DNA of 64,000 nt from Pseudomonadota bacterium (lineage in GTDB: Bacteria; Pseudomonadota; Gammaproteobacteria; Steroidobacterales; Steroidobacteraceae), in NCBI GenBank assembly GCA_025356075.1, contig JANXUT010000082.1, positions 32,893-96,892 of the forward strand, read 5' to 3'. The position numbers and the translations under genes were made by a program. The notes under the pieces are model-generated. The model was not told the DNA's origin and searched no databases. It saw only the letters and a program-made list of their open reading frames with translations. Numbering within the stretch: position 1 is the first letter of the stretch; each line of letters begins with the position of its first letter. Shown here piece by piece: positions 31,481-39,813 of this stretch.

Positions 31481-34210
31481 ATGCGGATCAGGAAGCCAGC
31501 CGATCGAGCGACGACATCGAAGCTCCCGTACGCCATCGCGGCCGTCTTGGGGAGCGTCTCGGTGGCATCGACTGCTGGCGCCGCGGGCGCCGCGGCGAGT
31601 GAGGCGTCCCAGGACTCGCTCGGCGAGATCATCGTCACCGCGCAGCGCCGCTCGGAAAGCATGCAGAACGTGCCGATCTCGATGCAGGCGTTCACCGCCA
31701 CGACCCTCACCGAACTCAACATCTCCACGTTCGACGACTACATCAAGTACCTGCCGAACGTGACGACGGCCAACAATGGGCCGGGCCAGAACGAAGTCTT
31801 CATGCGGGGCTTGAGCGCCGGTTCGCAGCCAAGCCAGGGCAGCGGCTCGACCGCCGCCTACCCCAACGTCGCGATCTACCTCGATAACCAGTCCGGCCAG
31901 CTCCCCGGTCGCAACCTCGACATCTACGCCGCCGACCTCAACCGCATCGAGGTTCTGGAGGGCCCGCAGGGCACGCTGTTCGGCTCCGGCGCCGAGGCGG
32001 GCGTGATTCGCTACATCACCAACGAGCCGAAGCTCAACGTGACCGAGGGGAGCGCCAAGGCGGGCTACGGTGTCACCGCGCACGGCGACCCGAACAGCGA
32101 CCTGACTGCGGTCCTGAACCTGCCGCTGATCACCGACAAGCTCGCGGTCCGTGGCGTCCTCTTCACCGACCAGCGCGGCGGCTACATCAACAACGTGCCG
32201 GCGACGTTCACTCGCAGGAACACCGACATCGGCATCCACTACGCGAACTTCCCCTCGGTCAACGGGCAGTGCCCGAACGGGCCGGACGGTGGCTCGGGCT
32301 TCTGCGTGCCCCCTGGCGCTACCGCGATCAACAACTACGCGATCGCGAAGAACGCCATCAATCCGACCTCCTACACCGGCGTACGGGTCGAGGCGCTCTG
32401 GAAGTTCAACGACGACTGGGACCTGCTGGTGAGCCAGATGTACCAGAACCTGAGCACCGACGGCGTCTTCTACCAGCAGCCGACCGCCTCCGACGGCGGG
32501 GCGCTCAACCCGCTCGAGGTCACCCAGTTCAACAATTCCTACGACCGGGACAAGTTTGAGAGCACCTCGTGGACGCTGAACGGCAAGTTCGGCCAGCTCA
32601 AGGCCGTCTACACGGGTGGCTACCTCGTCCGCAAGGTCGAGCAGGTCGGCGACTACACGAACTACTCGCGCGGCGTGTACGCGGACTACTACCAGTGCTA
32701 CGGCCCGACGGGAGGTACGCTGAACTACCCCTCGACCTGCTATTCGCCGAGCGCCATATGGCGTTCGGTCGAACGCAACGAGCACATGCAGCACGAGTTC
32801 CGCCTCAGCACACCGGACGACTGGCGGATTCGTGGCATTGCGGGCGTGTACTACGAAGACAACAAGCTTGCCGATCAGAGTGATTGGCGCTACAAGACCG
32901 TTCCTTCGTGCACGACGAACGGCATTCCGGGCGAGGATCCTGGCAACACCGGCTGCTTCTCGAACATCGGCACGGTACCCGGGACCACCGTCGTCAACCC
33001 CGGCGTGCGCGATCCGAACAGCTCGTTTTATCAGGACGACGTTCGCGAAACCAAGCAGACGGCCTTCTTCCTGTCGATCGACGTCGACCTGATCCCGAAA
33101 GTGCTGACGGCGACGCTCGGCACGCGCCACTTCCGCTTCGACAACTCATTCAAGGGCGCGGTCAACGGCAGCTTCTTCTGCTACGAACAGGGCGTACCAG
33201 CCGGCGGGTGCCAAGGCAGCACGGCCTACAATCTTGACGCCGCCCATCTGTCCAATTCGGAGTCGGGATTCAAGAGCCGCGGTAACCTGACCTGGCACGT
33301 CGTGCCCGACGTGATGCTCTACTACACCTGGTCGCAGGGATTCCGCCCGGGCGGCTTCAACCAGAATGGCGGCGCCGCGCACGCATACGGCCCGAACCAG
33401 GTGGCGCAGTACCTCGTGCCGCAGTCCTATCACTCGGATAGCCTGACCAACAACGAGATCGGCTGGAAGGCGGAGTTCCTCAACCGGCGGCTGCAGTGGA
33501 ACGGCGCAATCTACCGCGAGAACTGGGACAACGTGCAGGTCGCGTTCTTTAATCCAGGGCTCGTCGGTAACGTCTTCTACGACACCAACGGCCAGAACTT
33601 CCTGATCAAGGGAATCGAGACCTCGCTCGTGGCGCGCGTCGCGCCGGGACTCACGCTGCAGGGCGCAGCGTCGTGGAATAAGAGCCGGCAGACGAACTCG
33701 CCGTCCCTGATCGACAACAATCCGGCTGACAACAACCCGGTCACCGGCAATTTTGGTCACCCGATCACGCTGAACTGCGGCGGTAGCGCCTATTCGGGCA
33801 CCTGCACCCAGGTCACCAATCCGTTCGGCCCGGTCGGTGCGCCCAGCGCGAACTCACCGCCCGTCCAGTTCAGCCTGCGGGCCCGCTACGAGTGGAACAT
33901 CGGCGAGTTCGGCGCGTTCCTGCAGGCCGGGGCTGCCCACGTGGCGCACTCGTTCACGCAAGCCGGCGCCAATCCGCTGCTGGCGCAGGGTGACGCCATC
34001 ACCACCGGCCGGCTCCGCTTCGAGAACCCGGCGTACACCTCCTACGACGCCTCGTTTGGCTTCTCGAAGGACGCCTGGACGGTGTCGGTGATCGGCGAGA
34101 ACCTGAGCAACTCGCACGCCTCGACGTTCACGAGCACCGACCAGTTCATCGTCGCGGAGACGCCGCTGCGGCCGCGCGTGCTCGGGGTCTCGCTCGGGTA
34201 CAAGTTCTGA
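31481..34210 (+). CDS. TonB-dependent outer-membrane receptor
   Basis: 909 residues. The signal region is at residues 1-40, then a TonB box EIIVTAQRRSESMQNVP near 49-65, a plug domain to about 180 (LEGPQGTLFGSGAEAGVIRY), and a long beta-barrel ending in the aromatic C-terminus LGVSLGYKF. The EIIVTAQRR type is common in Sphingomonads, Caulobacter and Steroidobacter-like Gammaproteobacteria, where such receptors take up varied organic substrates as well as iron chelates. ATG 31481 has AAGGGGA upstream. Its substrate is unknown; the NCS1 permease 170 bases downstream suggests uptake of a nitrogen compound. Confidence 0.93.
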   Translation: MRIRKPADRATTSKLPYAIAAVLGSVSVASTAGAAGAAASEASQDSLGEIIVTAQRRSESMQNVPISMQAFTATTLTELNISTFDDYIKYLPNVTTANNGPGQNEVFMRGLSAGSQPSQGSGSTAAYPNVAIYLDNQSGQLPGRNLDIYAADLNRIEVLEGPQGTLFGSGAEAGVIRYITNEPKLNVTEGSAKAGYGVTAHGDPNSDLTAVLNLPLITDKLAVRGVLFTDQRGGYINNVPATFTRRNTDIGIHYANFPSVNGQCPNGPDGGSGFCVPPGATAINNYAIAKNAINPTSYTGVRVEALWKFNDDWDLLVSQMYQNLSTDGVFYQQPTASDGGALNPLEVTQFNNSYDRDKFESTSWTLNGKFGQLKAVYTGGYLVRKVEQVGDYTNYSRGVYADYYQCYGPTGGTLNYPSTCYSPSAIWRSVERNEHMQHEFRLSTPDDWRIRGIAGVYYEDNKLADQSDWRYKTVPSCTTNGIPGEDPGNTGCFSNIGTVPGTTVVNPGVRDPNSSFYQDDVRETKQTAFFLSIDVDLIPKVLTATLGTRHFRFDNSFKGAVNGSFFCYEQGVPAGGCQGSTAYNLDAAHLSNSESGFKSRGNLTWHVVPDVMLYYTWSQGFRPGGFNQNGGAAHAYGPNQVAQYLVPQSYHSDSLTNNEIGWKAEFLNRRLQWNGAIYRENWDNVQVAFFNPGLVGNVFYDTNGQNFLIKGIETSLVARVAPGLTLQGAASWNKSRQTNSPSLIDNNPADNNPVTGNFGHPITLNCGGSAYSGTCTQVTNPFGPVGAPSANSPPVQFSLRARYEWNIGEFGAFLQAGAAHVAHSFTQAGANPLLAQGDAITTGRLRFENPAYTSYDASFGFSKDAWTVSVIGENLSNSHASTFTSTDQFIVAETPLRPRVLGVSLGYKF

Positions 34211-34233
34211 GGCCGGGTCGCCCTCGGAACTGA

Positions 34234-34304
34234 GGCCAGCGGCAGCCGCCGCTGGCCGGGACGGCGGGCTCGCGAGCCCGGGAAGTGCCCGCCGAATGGC
34301 GGGC
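34234..34304 (+). terminator. Three consecutive hairpins after the TonB receptor
   Basis: Stem 1: GGCCAGCGG/CCGCTGGCC, 9 bp, loop of 6 (34234-34257). Stem 2: the 16-bp perfect palindrome CGGGCTCGCGAGCCCG (34265-34280). Stem 3: GCCCGCC/GGCGGGC with loop GAAT (34287-34304). No T-run follows, so intrinsic termination is doubtful. Transcript stabilisation or attenuation before the permease gene is an alternative. Confidence 0.5.
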
Positions 34305-34380
34305 GCTCCTGCCCTCCCGAGGGGACGTGTATTGTTGGGGCACACTCGCGATCTCGCGGTCGACGTACCCGGAGCACCCC

Positions 34381-35790
34381 GTGGCTAAGCAGTCCCTGAT
34401 CGAGAAGCGGTCGATCGACTACGTGCCCCTCGCCGAGCGGCACGGCAAGGTCTGGCACCTGTGGCCGGTCTGGTTCTCAGGCGACGCGCACCTCGCGACG
34501 ATCGCGACGGGGTTCGTCGGCATCGCGCTCGGCGGCAACTTCATCTGGATGACGATCGCGGTGCTGCTTGGCTCCGCGTTCGGCACGTTCTTCATGGCGT
34601 TCCACTCGACGCAGGGTCCGCAGCTCGGCCTGCCGCAGATGATCCAGTCGCGGCCGCAGTTCGGTTACCTCGGCGCGCTCCTCGTCTGGGGTGTCGCGCT
34701 CATCACCTACGTCGGCTACAACGCCTTCAACCAGGTGCTCGCCGCCGACACGCTGGTGACGCTGTTCGATTGGAAGCGGACAACCACGATCCTCGCGGTC
34801 GGTGTCCTCGGCGCGGCACTTGCGGCGGTCGGCTACGACCTCATCCACCGGGCGCAACGCCTGCTCGCCTACCTGCTGCTCGCGGTGCTCGCCGTGATGA
34901 GCGTGGCGGCGCTGCGCACCCATTTCCCCGCCGCGCAGCTCGACCTCGGCGATTTCCGGCTGACGCCGTTCCTGACCCAGCTGTTCGCGGCAGCGGCGTA
35001 CCAGGTGTCCTGGTCGATCTACGTGTCCGACTACTCCCGCTACCTGCCGCGCGACGTCGGCGTCGCCGCGTCATTCTGGTGGACCTATCTCGGCGCGTTC
35101 ATCGGCGGCACTTGGGCGATGCTCGTCGGCACGTTCGCGGCGGCGATGTTCCCGACGCTCGACCTCTCGCCGGCGCTCAAGGCCGCCGCCGACCAGCTGC
35201 TGCCGGGATCCGGAACGCCCTTCCTGGTCGCTTCGCTCCTCGGCCTCATCACGATCACGACCCTCAATTTCTACGGCGCCTCGCTCACGCTCCTCAGCGT
35301 CGCCGACTCGATCAGGCCGCTCAAACCGACGGTCACCCAGCGCATGCTGACGCTGCTCGGAACGCTAGTTGTCTCTTGCGTAATTGCCCTCGGCGCCTCG
35401 AAGGACTTCGCGCACGAATTCGGCGAATTCCTCGCGATGCTGCTCTACCTCTTCACGCCGTGGACCGCGATCAACCTGGTCGACTTCTACTACGTCCGCC
35501 GTGGCCACTACTCGGTCCGCGAGATCTTCAATCCGCGCGGAATGTACGGCCGCTGGAACTGGCGCGGTTTGGTTGCCTACGCGGGTGGATTCGCCGCGAT
35601 GATCCCGTTCTTCAGCACCGGGATTTACCGGGGTCCGGTCGCGACGGCCCTCGGCGGCGCGGACATCGCGATGCTGGTCGGCCTGCCGGTCTCGACGGTG
35701 ATCTACCTGATCGCGTGCCGCTCGTTCGACCTCGAGGCCGAGAAGCGGCAGATCGCGGTCGCCGACCGCGGCCTCGACCCGGACACCTGA
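34381..35790 (+). CDS. NCS1-family nucleobase/cation symporter
   Basis: 469 residues with about twelve membrane helices. It has the NCS1 (purine/cytosine permease) pattern: VWFSGDAHLATIATGF, GPQLGLPQMIQSRPQFGY, SDYSRYLP and LFTPWTAINLVDFYYVRRG. Substrates of this family include cytosine, allantoin, hydantoins and N-methylated nitrogen compounds; none can be assigned here. The GTG 34381 has GGAG 7 bases upstream; an in-frame start at 34285 would add a non-family tail. Located between the TonB receptor and the choline genes. Confidence 0.88.
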   Translation: MAKQSLIEKRSIDYVPLAERHGKVWHLWPVWFSGDAHLATIATGFVGIALGGNFIWMTIAVLLGSAFGTFFMAFHSTQGPQLGLPQMIQSRPQFGYLGALLVWGVALITYVGYNAFNQVLAADTLVTLFDWKRTTTILAVGVLGAALAAVGYDLIHRAQRLLAYLLLAVLAVMSVAALRTHFPAAQLDLGDFRLTPFLTQLFAAAAYQVSWSIYVSDYSRYLPRDVGVAASFWWTYLGAFIGGTWAMLVGTFAAAMFPTLDLSPALKAAADQLLPGSGTPFLVASLLGLITITTLNFYGASLTLLSVADSIRPLKPTVTQRMLTLLGTLVVSCVIALGASKDFAHEFGEFLAMLLYLFTPWTAINLVDFYYVRRGHYSVREIFNPRGMYGRWNWRGLVAYAGGFAAMIPFFSTGIYRGPVATALGGADIAMLVGLPVSTVIYLIACRSFDLEAEKRQIAVADRGLDPDT

Positions 35791-35796
35791 CGCCTG

Positions 35797-35825
35797 GCTA
35801 GCCGCGGCGCCCCTGCGGCGCTAGC
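35797..35825. terminator. Possible bidirectional stem-loop between convergent permease and betA
   Basis: GCTAGC at 35797-35802 is repeated as GCTAGC at 35820-35825, with GC-rich sequence between that extends the stem imperfectly. It straddles the betA stop, and the gap between the convergent genes is only 30 bases. No T-runs. Confidence 0.3.
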
Positions 35826-37488
35826 GCTGGCTCGCCTGCCAGTTCGGCGCCTCGTAGTACGGCGCGTCGGCGGCGGGCAGCAGCGGACGCCCGAGGATGT
35901 GGTCCGCCGCCTTCTCGGCAATCATGATGGTCGGCGCGTTGAGGTTGCCGTTGGTGATCGACGGCATGATCGACGAATCGACCACGCGAAGGTTCTCGAC
36001 ACCCCGCACCCGCGCCTCCGCATCGACGACGGCGGACGGATCGTCGGCCGCCCCCATCTTGCAGGTGCACGATGGGTGGTAGGCGCTCTCGACCTTCTGC
36101 CGGATGAACTCGTCGATCGCCGCGTCCGCCACGCACTCGGCACCCGGCTGGATTTCGCGCCCGCGGTAGCGCGCGAAGGCAGGCTGCGAAAAGAGCTCGC
36201 GCGTCAGGCGCACGCAGGCGCGCATCTCGGCCCAGTCGTCCGGGTGGCTCATGTAATTGAAGCGGATCACGGGCTTGGCGGCCGGGTCCGCCGAGGCGAG
36301 TCGCACGTAGCCGCGGCTCTTTGAGTGCATCGGCCCGACGTGCGCCTGGAAGCCGTGCTCGTTGGCGAGCGAGGAGCCGTCGTAGCTCACCGCCATCGGC
36401 AGGAAGTGGTACTGGATGTCCGGGAAACGGACACCGGCGCGACTGCGGATGAAGCCGCAGGTCTCGAAATGATTCGTCGCCCCGAGGCCGTTCTTGAACA
36501 GCATCCACCGGAGGCCGATGCCGAGCTTCGCGAGCGGATTCATGGCCGAATAAAGCGTGATGGGTTCGCGGCAGGCCATCTGGAAGTAGAACTCGAGATG
36601 GTCCTGCAGGTTCTCGCCGACGCCGGGCAGGTCCTGGACGACCGGTATGCCATTCGCGGCAAGCTCGGCAGCGGGCCCGAGACCTGAGAGCTTCAGGAGC
36701 TGCGGGGAGTTGATCGCTCCGCCGCAGATCAGCACTTCGCGGCGCGCGCGGACGGAGGTCGTGTCGCCGCCGCGCTGGTAGCTCACGCCCACCGCGCGGC
36801 GCCCGTCGAACAGGATGGCCGTGGCTCGCGAGCGGGTGCGCACCTCGAGGTTCGGGCGGCGCATCGCGGGGCGCAGGTACGCGTTCGCCGCGCTTGCCCG
36901 CACGCCGTCCTCGACCGTCATGTCCATGCGCCCGAACCCTTCCTGCTGGTAGCCATTGACGTCCGGCGTCAGTGGATAGCCTGCCTCGCGCGCGGCGGCG
37001 AGCCAGGCGGCGTGCAGCGGGTTCCCGACAGTGCCGTAGCACGTGCCGAGCGGCCCGCTGTCGCCCCGGTAGCGGTCGCCACCTTCCTGCCTTCGCTCGG
37101 CGCGGCGGAAGTACGGCAACACGTTCCGGTAGCCCCAGCCGCGCGCGCCTTCCGCTTCCCAGCGCTCGAAATCCTGCGCATTGCCGCGGATATAGACGAG
37201 GCCGTTGATGGACGAGGAACCGCCGAGGACCTTGCCGCGCGGCGTATGCATCTGCCGGCCGCCGAGGTGCGGCTCGGGCTCGGTGTGGTAGAACCAGTTG
37301 TACTCGGTGCGATTCATCGGGATCGCGAGCGCCGAGGGCATCTGGATGAAGATCGAGCGGTCGGAACCGCCGTACTCGAGGACGAGTGCCGTGCTGCGGC
37401 CGTCCTCGGTCAGCCGGTGGGCCAGCACGCAGCCGGCGGAGCCCGCCCCCACGATGACGTAGTCGAATTCCTCCTGGGTCGAGCTCAT
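35821..37488 (-). CDS. betA: Choline dehydrogenase (GMC oxidoreductase)
   Basis: 555 residues, the usual BetA length. The FAD motif GAGSAG is at 14-19, PRGKVLGGSSSINGLVYIRG is the GMC signature 1 region, and GGAINSPQLLKLSGLGP is signature 2. Near the C-terminus, YHPSCTCKMG and VDSSIMPSITNGNLNAPT carry the active-site histidine and asparagine. It oxidises choline to betaine aldehyde at the membrane. The gene starts 7 bases after the stop of the BetI-BetB fusion, so a two-gene operon betIB-betA is clear. ATG 37488. Confidence 0.94.
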   Translation of the reverse strand: MSSTQEEFDYVIVGAGSAGCVLAHRLTEDGRSTALVLEYGGSDRSIFIQMPSALAIPMNRTEYNWFYHTEPEPHLGGRQMHTPRGKVLGGSSSINGLVYIRGNAQDFERWEAEGARGWGYRNVLPYFRRAERRQEGGDRYRGDSGPLGTCYGTVGNPLHAAWLAAAREAGYPLTPDVNGYQQEGFGRMDMTVEDGVRASAANAYLRPAMRRPNLEVRTRSRATAILFDGRRAVGVSYQRGGDTTSVRARREVLICGGAINSPQLLKLSGLGPAAELAANGIPVVQDLPGVGENLQDHLEFYFQMACREPITLYSAMNPLAKLGIGLRWMLFKNGLGATNHFETCGFIRSRAGVRFPDIQYHFLPMAVSYDGSSLANEHGFQAHVGPMHSKSRGYVRLASADPAAKPVIRFNYMSHPDDWAEMRACVRLTRELFSQPAFARYRGREIQPGAECVADAAIDEFIRQKVESAYHPSCTCKMGAADDPSAVVDAEARVRGVENLRVVDSSIMPSITNGNLNAPTIMIAEKAADHILGRPLLPAADAPYYEAPNWQASQR

Positions 37489-37495
37489 GGCGGAA

Positions 37496-39601
37496 TCAGT
37501 ACGGCGACTCGATGTCGCGCAGCGCCACGTAGACGCTTTTCAGCTGCGTGTAGTGCTCGATCGCCGCGCGGCCGTTCTCGCGGCCGAGCCCGGAGCGCTT
37601 GAAGCCGCCGAAGGGCATCTCCACCGGCGTCACGTTGTAGTGGTTGATCCAGCACGTTCCCGCCTCGAGTCGCGCGATGACGCGGTGCGCGCGCGTGAGA
37701 TCGGCGGTGAATACACCCGCGGCGAGCCCAAACTCCGTGTCGTTGGCCCGCGCGACGACCTCCTCCTCGGTCTCGAAGTCGAGCACCGTCATGACGGGAC
37801 CGAAGATTTCCTCGCGCACGATTGCCATGTCGTCGTGGCAGCCGTCGAAGACGGTCGGCTCGACGAAATACCCGTTGGCGAGGTCACCGGTCGTCACGCG
37901 ATGGCCGCCGACGAGGAGGCGCGCGCCCTCCGCGCGGCCGCGGGCGATGTAGCTGAGCACCTTCTGCATGTGCGCCTCGGATATGAGCGCGCCCACCTGC
38001 GTGGCCGGGTCGAGCGGGTCGCCGACCCGCATCGCGAGGACGCGGGCGCGCAGCCGCTCGATGAACGCCTCCTTGATCCGCCGGTGCACGAAGACGCGGG
38101 TGCCGTTCGAGCACACCTCGCCGGCCGAGTAGAAGTTCGCGAGCAGCGCGCCCGAGACCGCGTTGTCGATTGGGGCGTCCTCGAACACGATGAGCGGCGA
38201 CTTGCCGCCGAGCTCGAGCGTCACGTACTTGAGCGTGCCGGCCGCATCGCCCATGACCGCCCGGCCCGTGCCGACTTCGCCCGTGAGCGACACCTTGCGG
38301 ATGTGCGGATGGCGGGTCAGGAGTCGGCCGGTGTCGGCCTTGCCCTGCACCACCTGGAAGAGCCCGGGCGGGAGCCCCGCGGCGTCGTAGACCTTGCGAA
38401 GCTCGATCGCTGTCAGCGGCGTGAGCTCGGCGGGCTTGAAGATCATCGCATTGCCACAGGCGAGCGCCGGGGCCGACTTCCAGCAGGCGATCTGCAGCGG
38501 ATAGTTCCACGCGCCGATTCCCGCGACGACGCCGAGCGGCTCGCGCCGCGTATAGCCGAACGCTGCCGGTCCGAGGTCCAGGTGCTCCCCGGCGAGGGTC
38601 GCGGCGAGGCCGCCGTAGTACTCGAGGCAATCGGCCCCGGACGCCACGTCGACGACGCGGGTCTCCTGGATGGGCTTGCCGGTATCGCGCGTCTCGAGGA
38701 GCGCGAGTTCGTCGTTGCGCTCGCGCAGGAGGTCGGCGGCTCGCTTCAGGATCCGGCCCCGCTCGGTCCCGGTCATGGCCGCCCACGCGCGCTGGGCCTG
38801 GCGCGCCGCCGCGACGGCGGCATCGACTTCGGTCGGGCCGTCGATCCTAATCTCGGCTATGACGGCACCCGTCGCCGGATTGATCGAGGCGAAGTGCGTC
38901 GCAATGGCTGCGCGCTCGCCCGGTGCATCGGGCTTGGCCGCGTCCGCGGCACTCGCGACCGGTACCCGTTCGCGCAGACGCCCTTCGACGAATGCGGTCA
39001 GCAGCGCCCGCGCGGATTCGCTGTCGGCCTCCTGCCAGTTCGAGAGGGCCGCGCGCAGATACACCCCGTCGATCATCGCCGCGATCATCGCGGCGAGGCT
39101 TCGCGCCTCGTCCCGCGGCAGGAGCTGGCGGAGCGCGTGCCTGAGGTTCGACAGCATCCGGCGCTGGTAGGCCGTCTGCACGCGCATGAGGCGCTCCTCG
39201 TGCAGCAGCTGGCCCCAGAACGCGAGCCAGGCGTTGCTGCTGCGCGGGTTGAATTCCTGCGGCGCCAGGTTCGCGTCGATGACGGCCTGGATGCGCCCGC
39301 GTGGCGTGTGGGCGAGCCTGAGCTGCGCACGGACACCCTCGCCTACGCGACGGCTCAGCGTGCGGAAGGCGGCCTCGAGGAGGCCGTCCTTGTCGCCAAA
39401 GTAGTGCGCGACGAGCCCCGCGGAGACGCCCGCGCGGCTCGAGATCTGCGCGAGCGTGCTTCCCACGAAGCCGAGTTCGGCGAGACAATCGATCGCGACG
39501 TCGATCAACTGCAGGCGGCGGTCGTCCTCGAGGTGCTCCCGCGACTCCGCCCGGCGACGCGTCGATTTAGGGGTGCCGACCTTGCTTGACTGCGTATTCA
39601 G
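37496..39601 (-). CDS. BetI repressor fused to betaine-aldehyde dehydrogenase BetB
   Basis: One uninterrupted frame of about 701 codons. Residues ~13-215 are a TetR/BetI repressor ([32 protein letters not shown] at ~49-77). After a linker rich in Ala/Pro (~215-235), an aldehyde dehydrogenase follows with Glu463 (LELGGK) and nucleophile Cys497 (SAGEVCSNG), typical of BetB. The usual ~20-residue BetB N-terminus is missing at the junction. No ATG/GTG/TTG starts the whole TetR domain. The first such codon, TTG 39508, would cut helix 1 and lacks an RBS. A CTG at 39601 with AGGGAG 7 bases upstream, or ATA at 39604, fits better. Betaine aldehyde would thus be both inducer and substrate. Confidence 0.85.
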   Translation of the reverse strand: MNTQSSKVGTPKSTRRRAESREHLEDDRRLQLIDVAIDCLAELGFVGSTLAQISSRAGVSAGLVAHYFGDKDGLLEAAFRTLSRRVGEGVRAQLRLAHTPRGRIQAVIDANLAPQEFNPRSSNAWLAFWGQLLHEERLMRVQTAYQRRMLSNLRHALRQLLPRDEARSLAAMIAAMIDGVYLRAALSNWQEADSESARALLTAFVEGRLRERVPVASAADAAKPDAPGERAAIATHFASINPATGAVIAEIRIDGPTEVDAAVAAARQAQRAWAAMTGTERGRILKRAADLLRERNDELALLETRDTGKPIQETRVVDVASGADCLEYYGGLAATLAGEHLDLGPAAFGYTRREPLGVVAGIGAWNYPLQIACWKSAPALACGNAMIFKPAELTPLTAIELRKVYDAAGLPPGLFQVVQGKADTGRLLTRHPHIRKVSLTGEVGTGRAVMGDAAGTLKYVTLELGGKSPLIVFEDAPIDNAVSGALLANFYSAGEVCSNGTRVFVHRRIKEAFIERLRARVLAMRVGDPLDPATQVGALISEAHMQKVLSYIARGRAEGARLLVGGHRVTTGDLANGYFVEPTVFDGCHDDMAIVREEIFGPVMTVLDFETEEEVVARANDTEFGLAAGVFTADLTRAHRVIARLEAGTCWINHYNVTPVEMPFGGFKRSGLGRENGRAAIEHYTQLKSVYVALRDIESPY

Positions 39602-39608
39602 TATCGTG

Positions 39609-39614
39609 CTCCCT
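39609..39614 (-). promoter_or_regulatory. Ribosome binding site supporting a CTG start for BetI-BetB
   Basis: AGGGAG on the minus strand, 7 bases before CTG 39601 and 4 before ATA 39604. From CTG the translation reads [19 protein letters not shown] and continues into the TetR domain without interruption. No canonical start codon exists in frame between the upstream stop and 39508. Confidence 0.55.
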
Positions 39615-39731
39615 GTCCGTGGGGATAGGCGCTGAAAAGTCCGGACGGCGGTTCGCGCCTGCGGCCCCGCAGACGCCCGATAGTGCCCGCTGATAGCTTT
39701 TTAATCAATGAGTTAGAGGTCCACTCAGTGC

Positions 39732-39763
39732 TTGACAGCCCACCGATTGAACAGCTATTCAGT
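39732..39763 (+). promoter_or_regulatory. Promoter and palindromic operator between betIB and the choline transporter
   Basis: TTGACA (39732-39737) and TATTCA (39756-39761), spacing 18, form a sigma-70-like promoter for the transporter operon, with the expected start near 39768. An 18-base palindrome of form A.TGAA.AGCT.TTCA.T (39746-39763) covers the -10. The half-site TATTCAGT recurs at 39595-39602, next to the betIB start. CACTCAGTG at 39722-39730 is a 9-base palindrome beside the -35. BetI-type control of both operons is inferred. Confidence 0.55.
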
Positions 39764-39813
39764 CGGTCATGGGGAATCATGCCGACGGGCGCTTGCCGGG
39801 GTCAAGCGAGACG

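Noticed and set aside
37487..39589. A 700-codon plus-strand frame opposite the BetI-BetB fusion
   Set aside because: Low-information Arg/Glu-rich shadow; its length merely confirms that high-GC antisense frames stay open.
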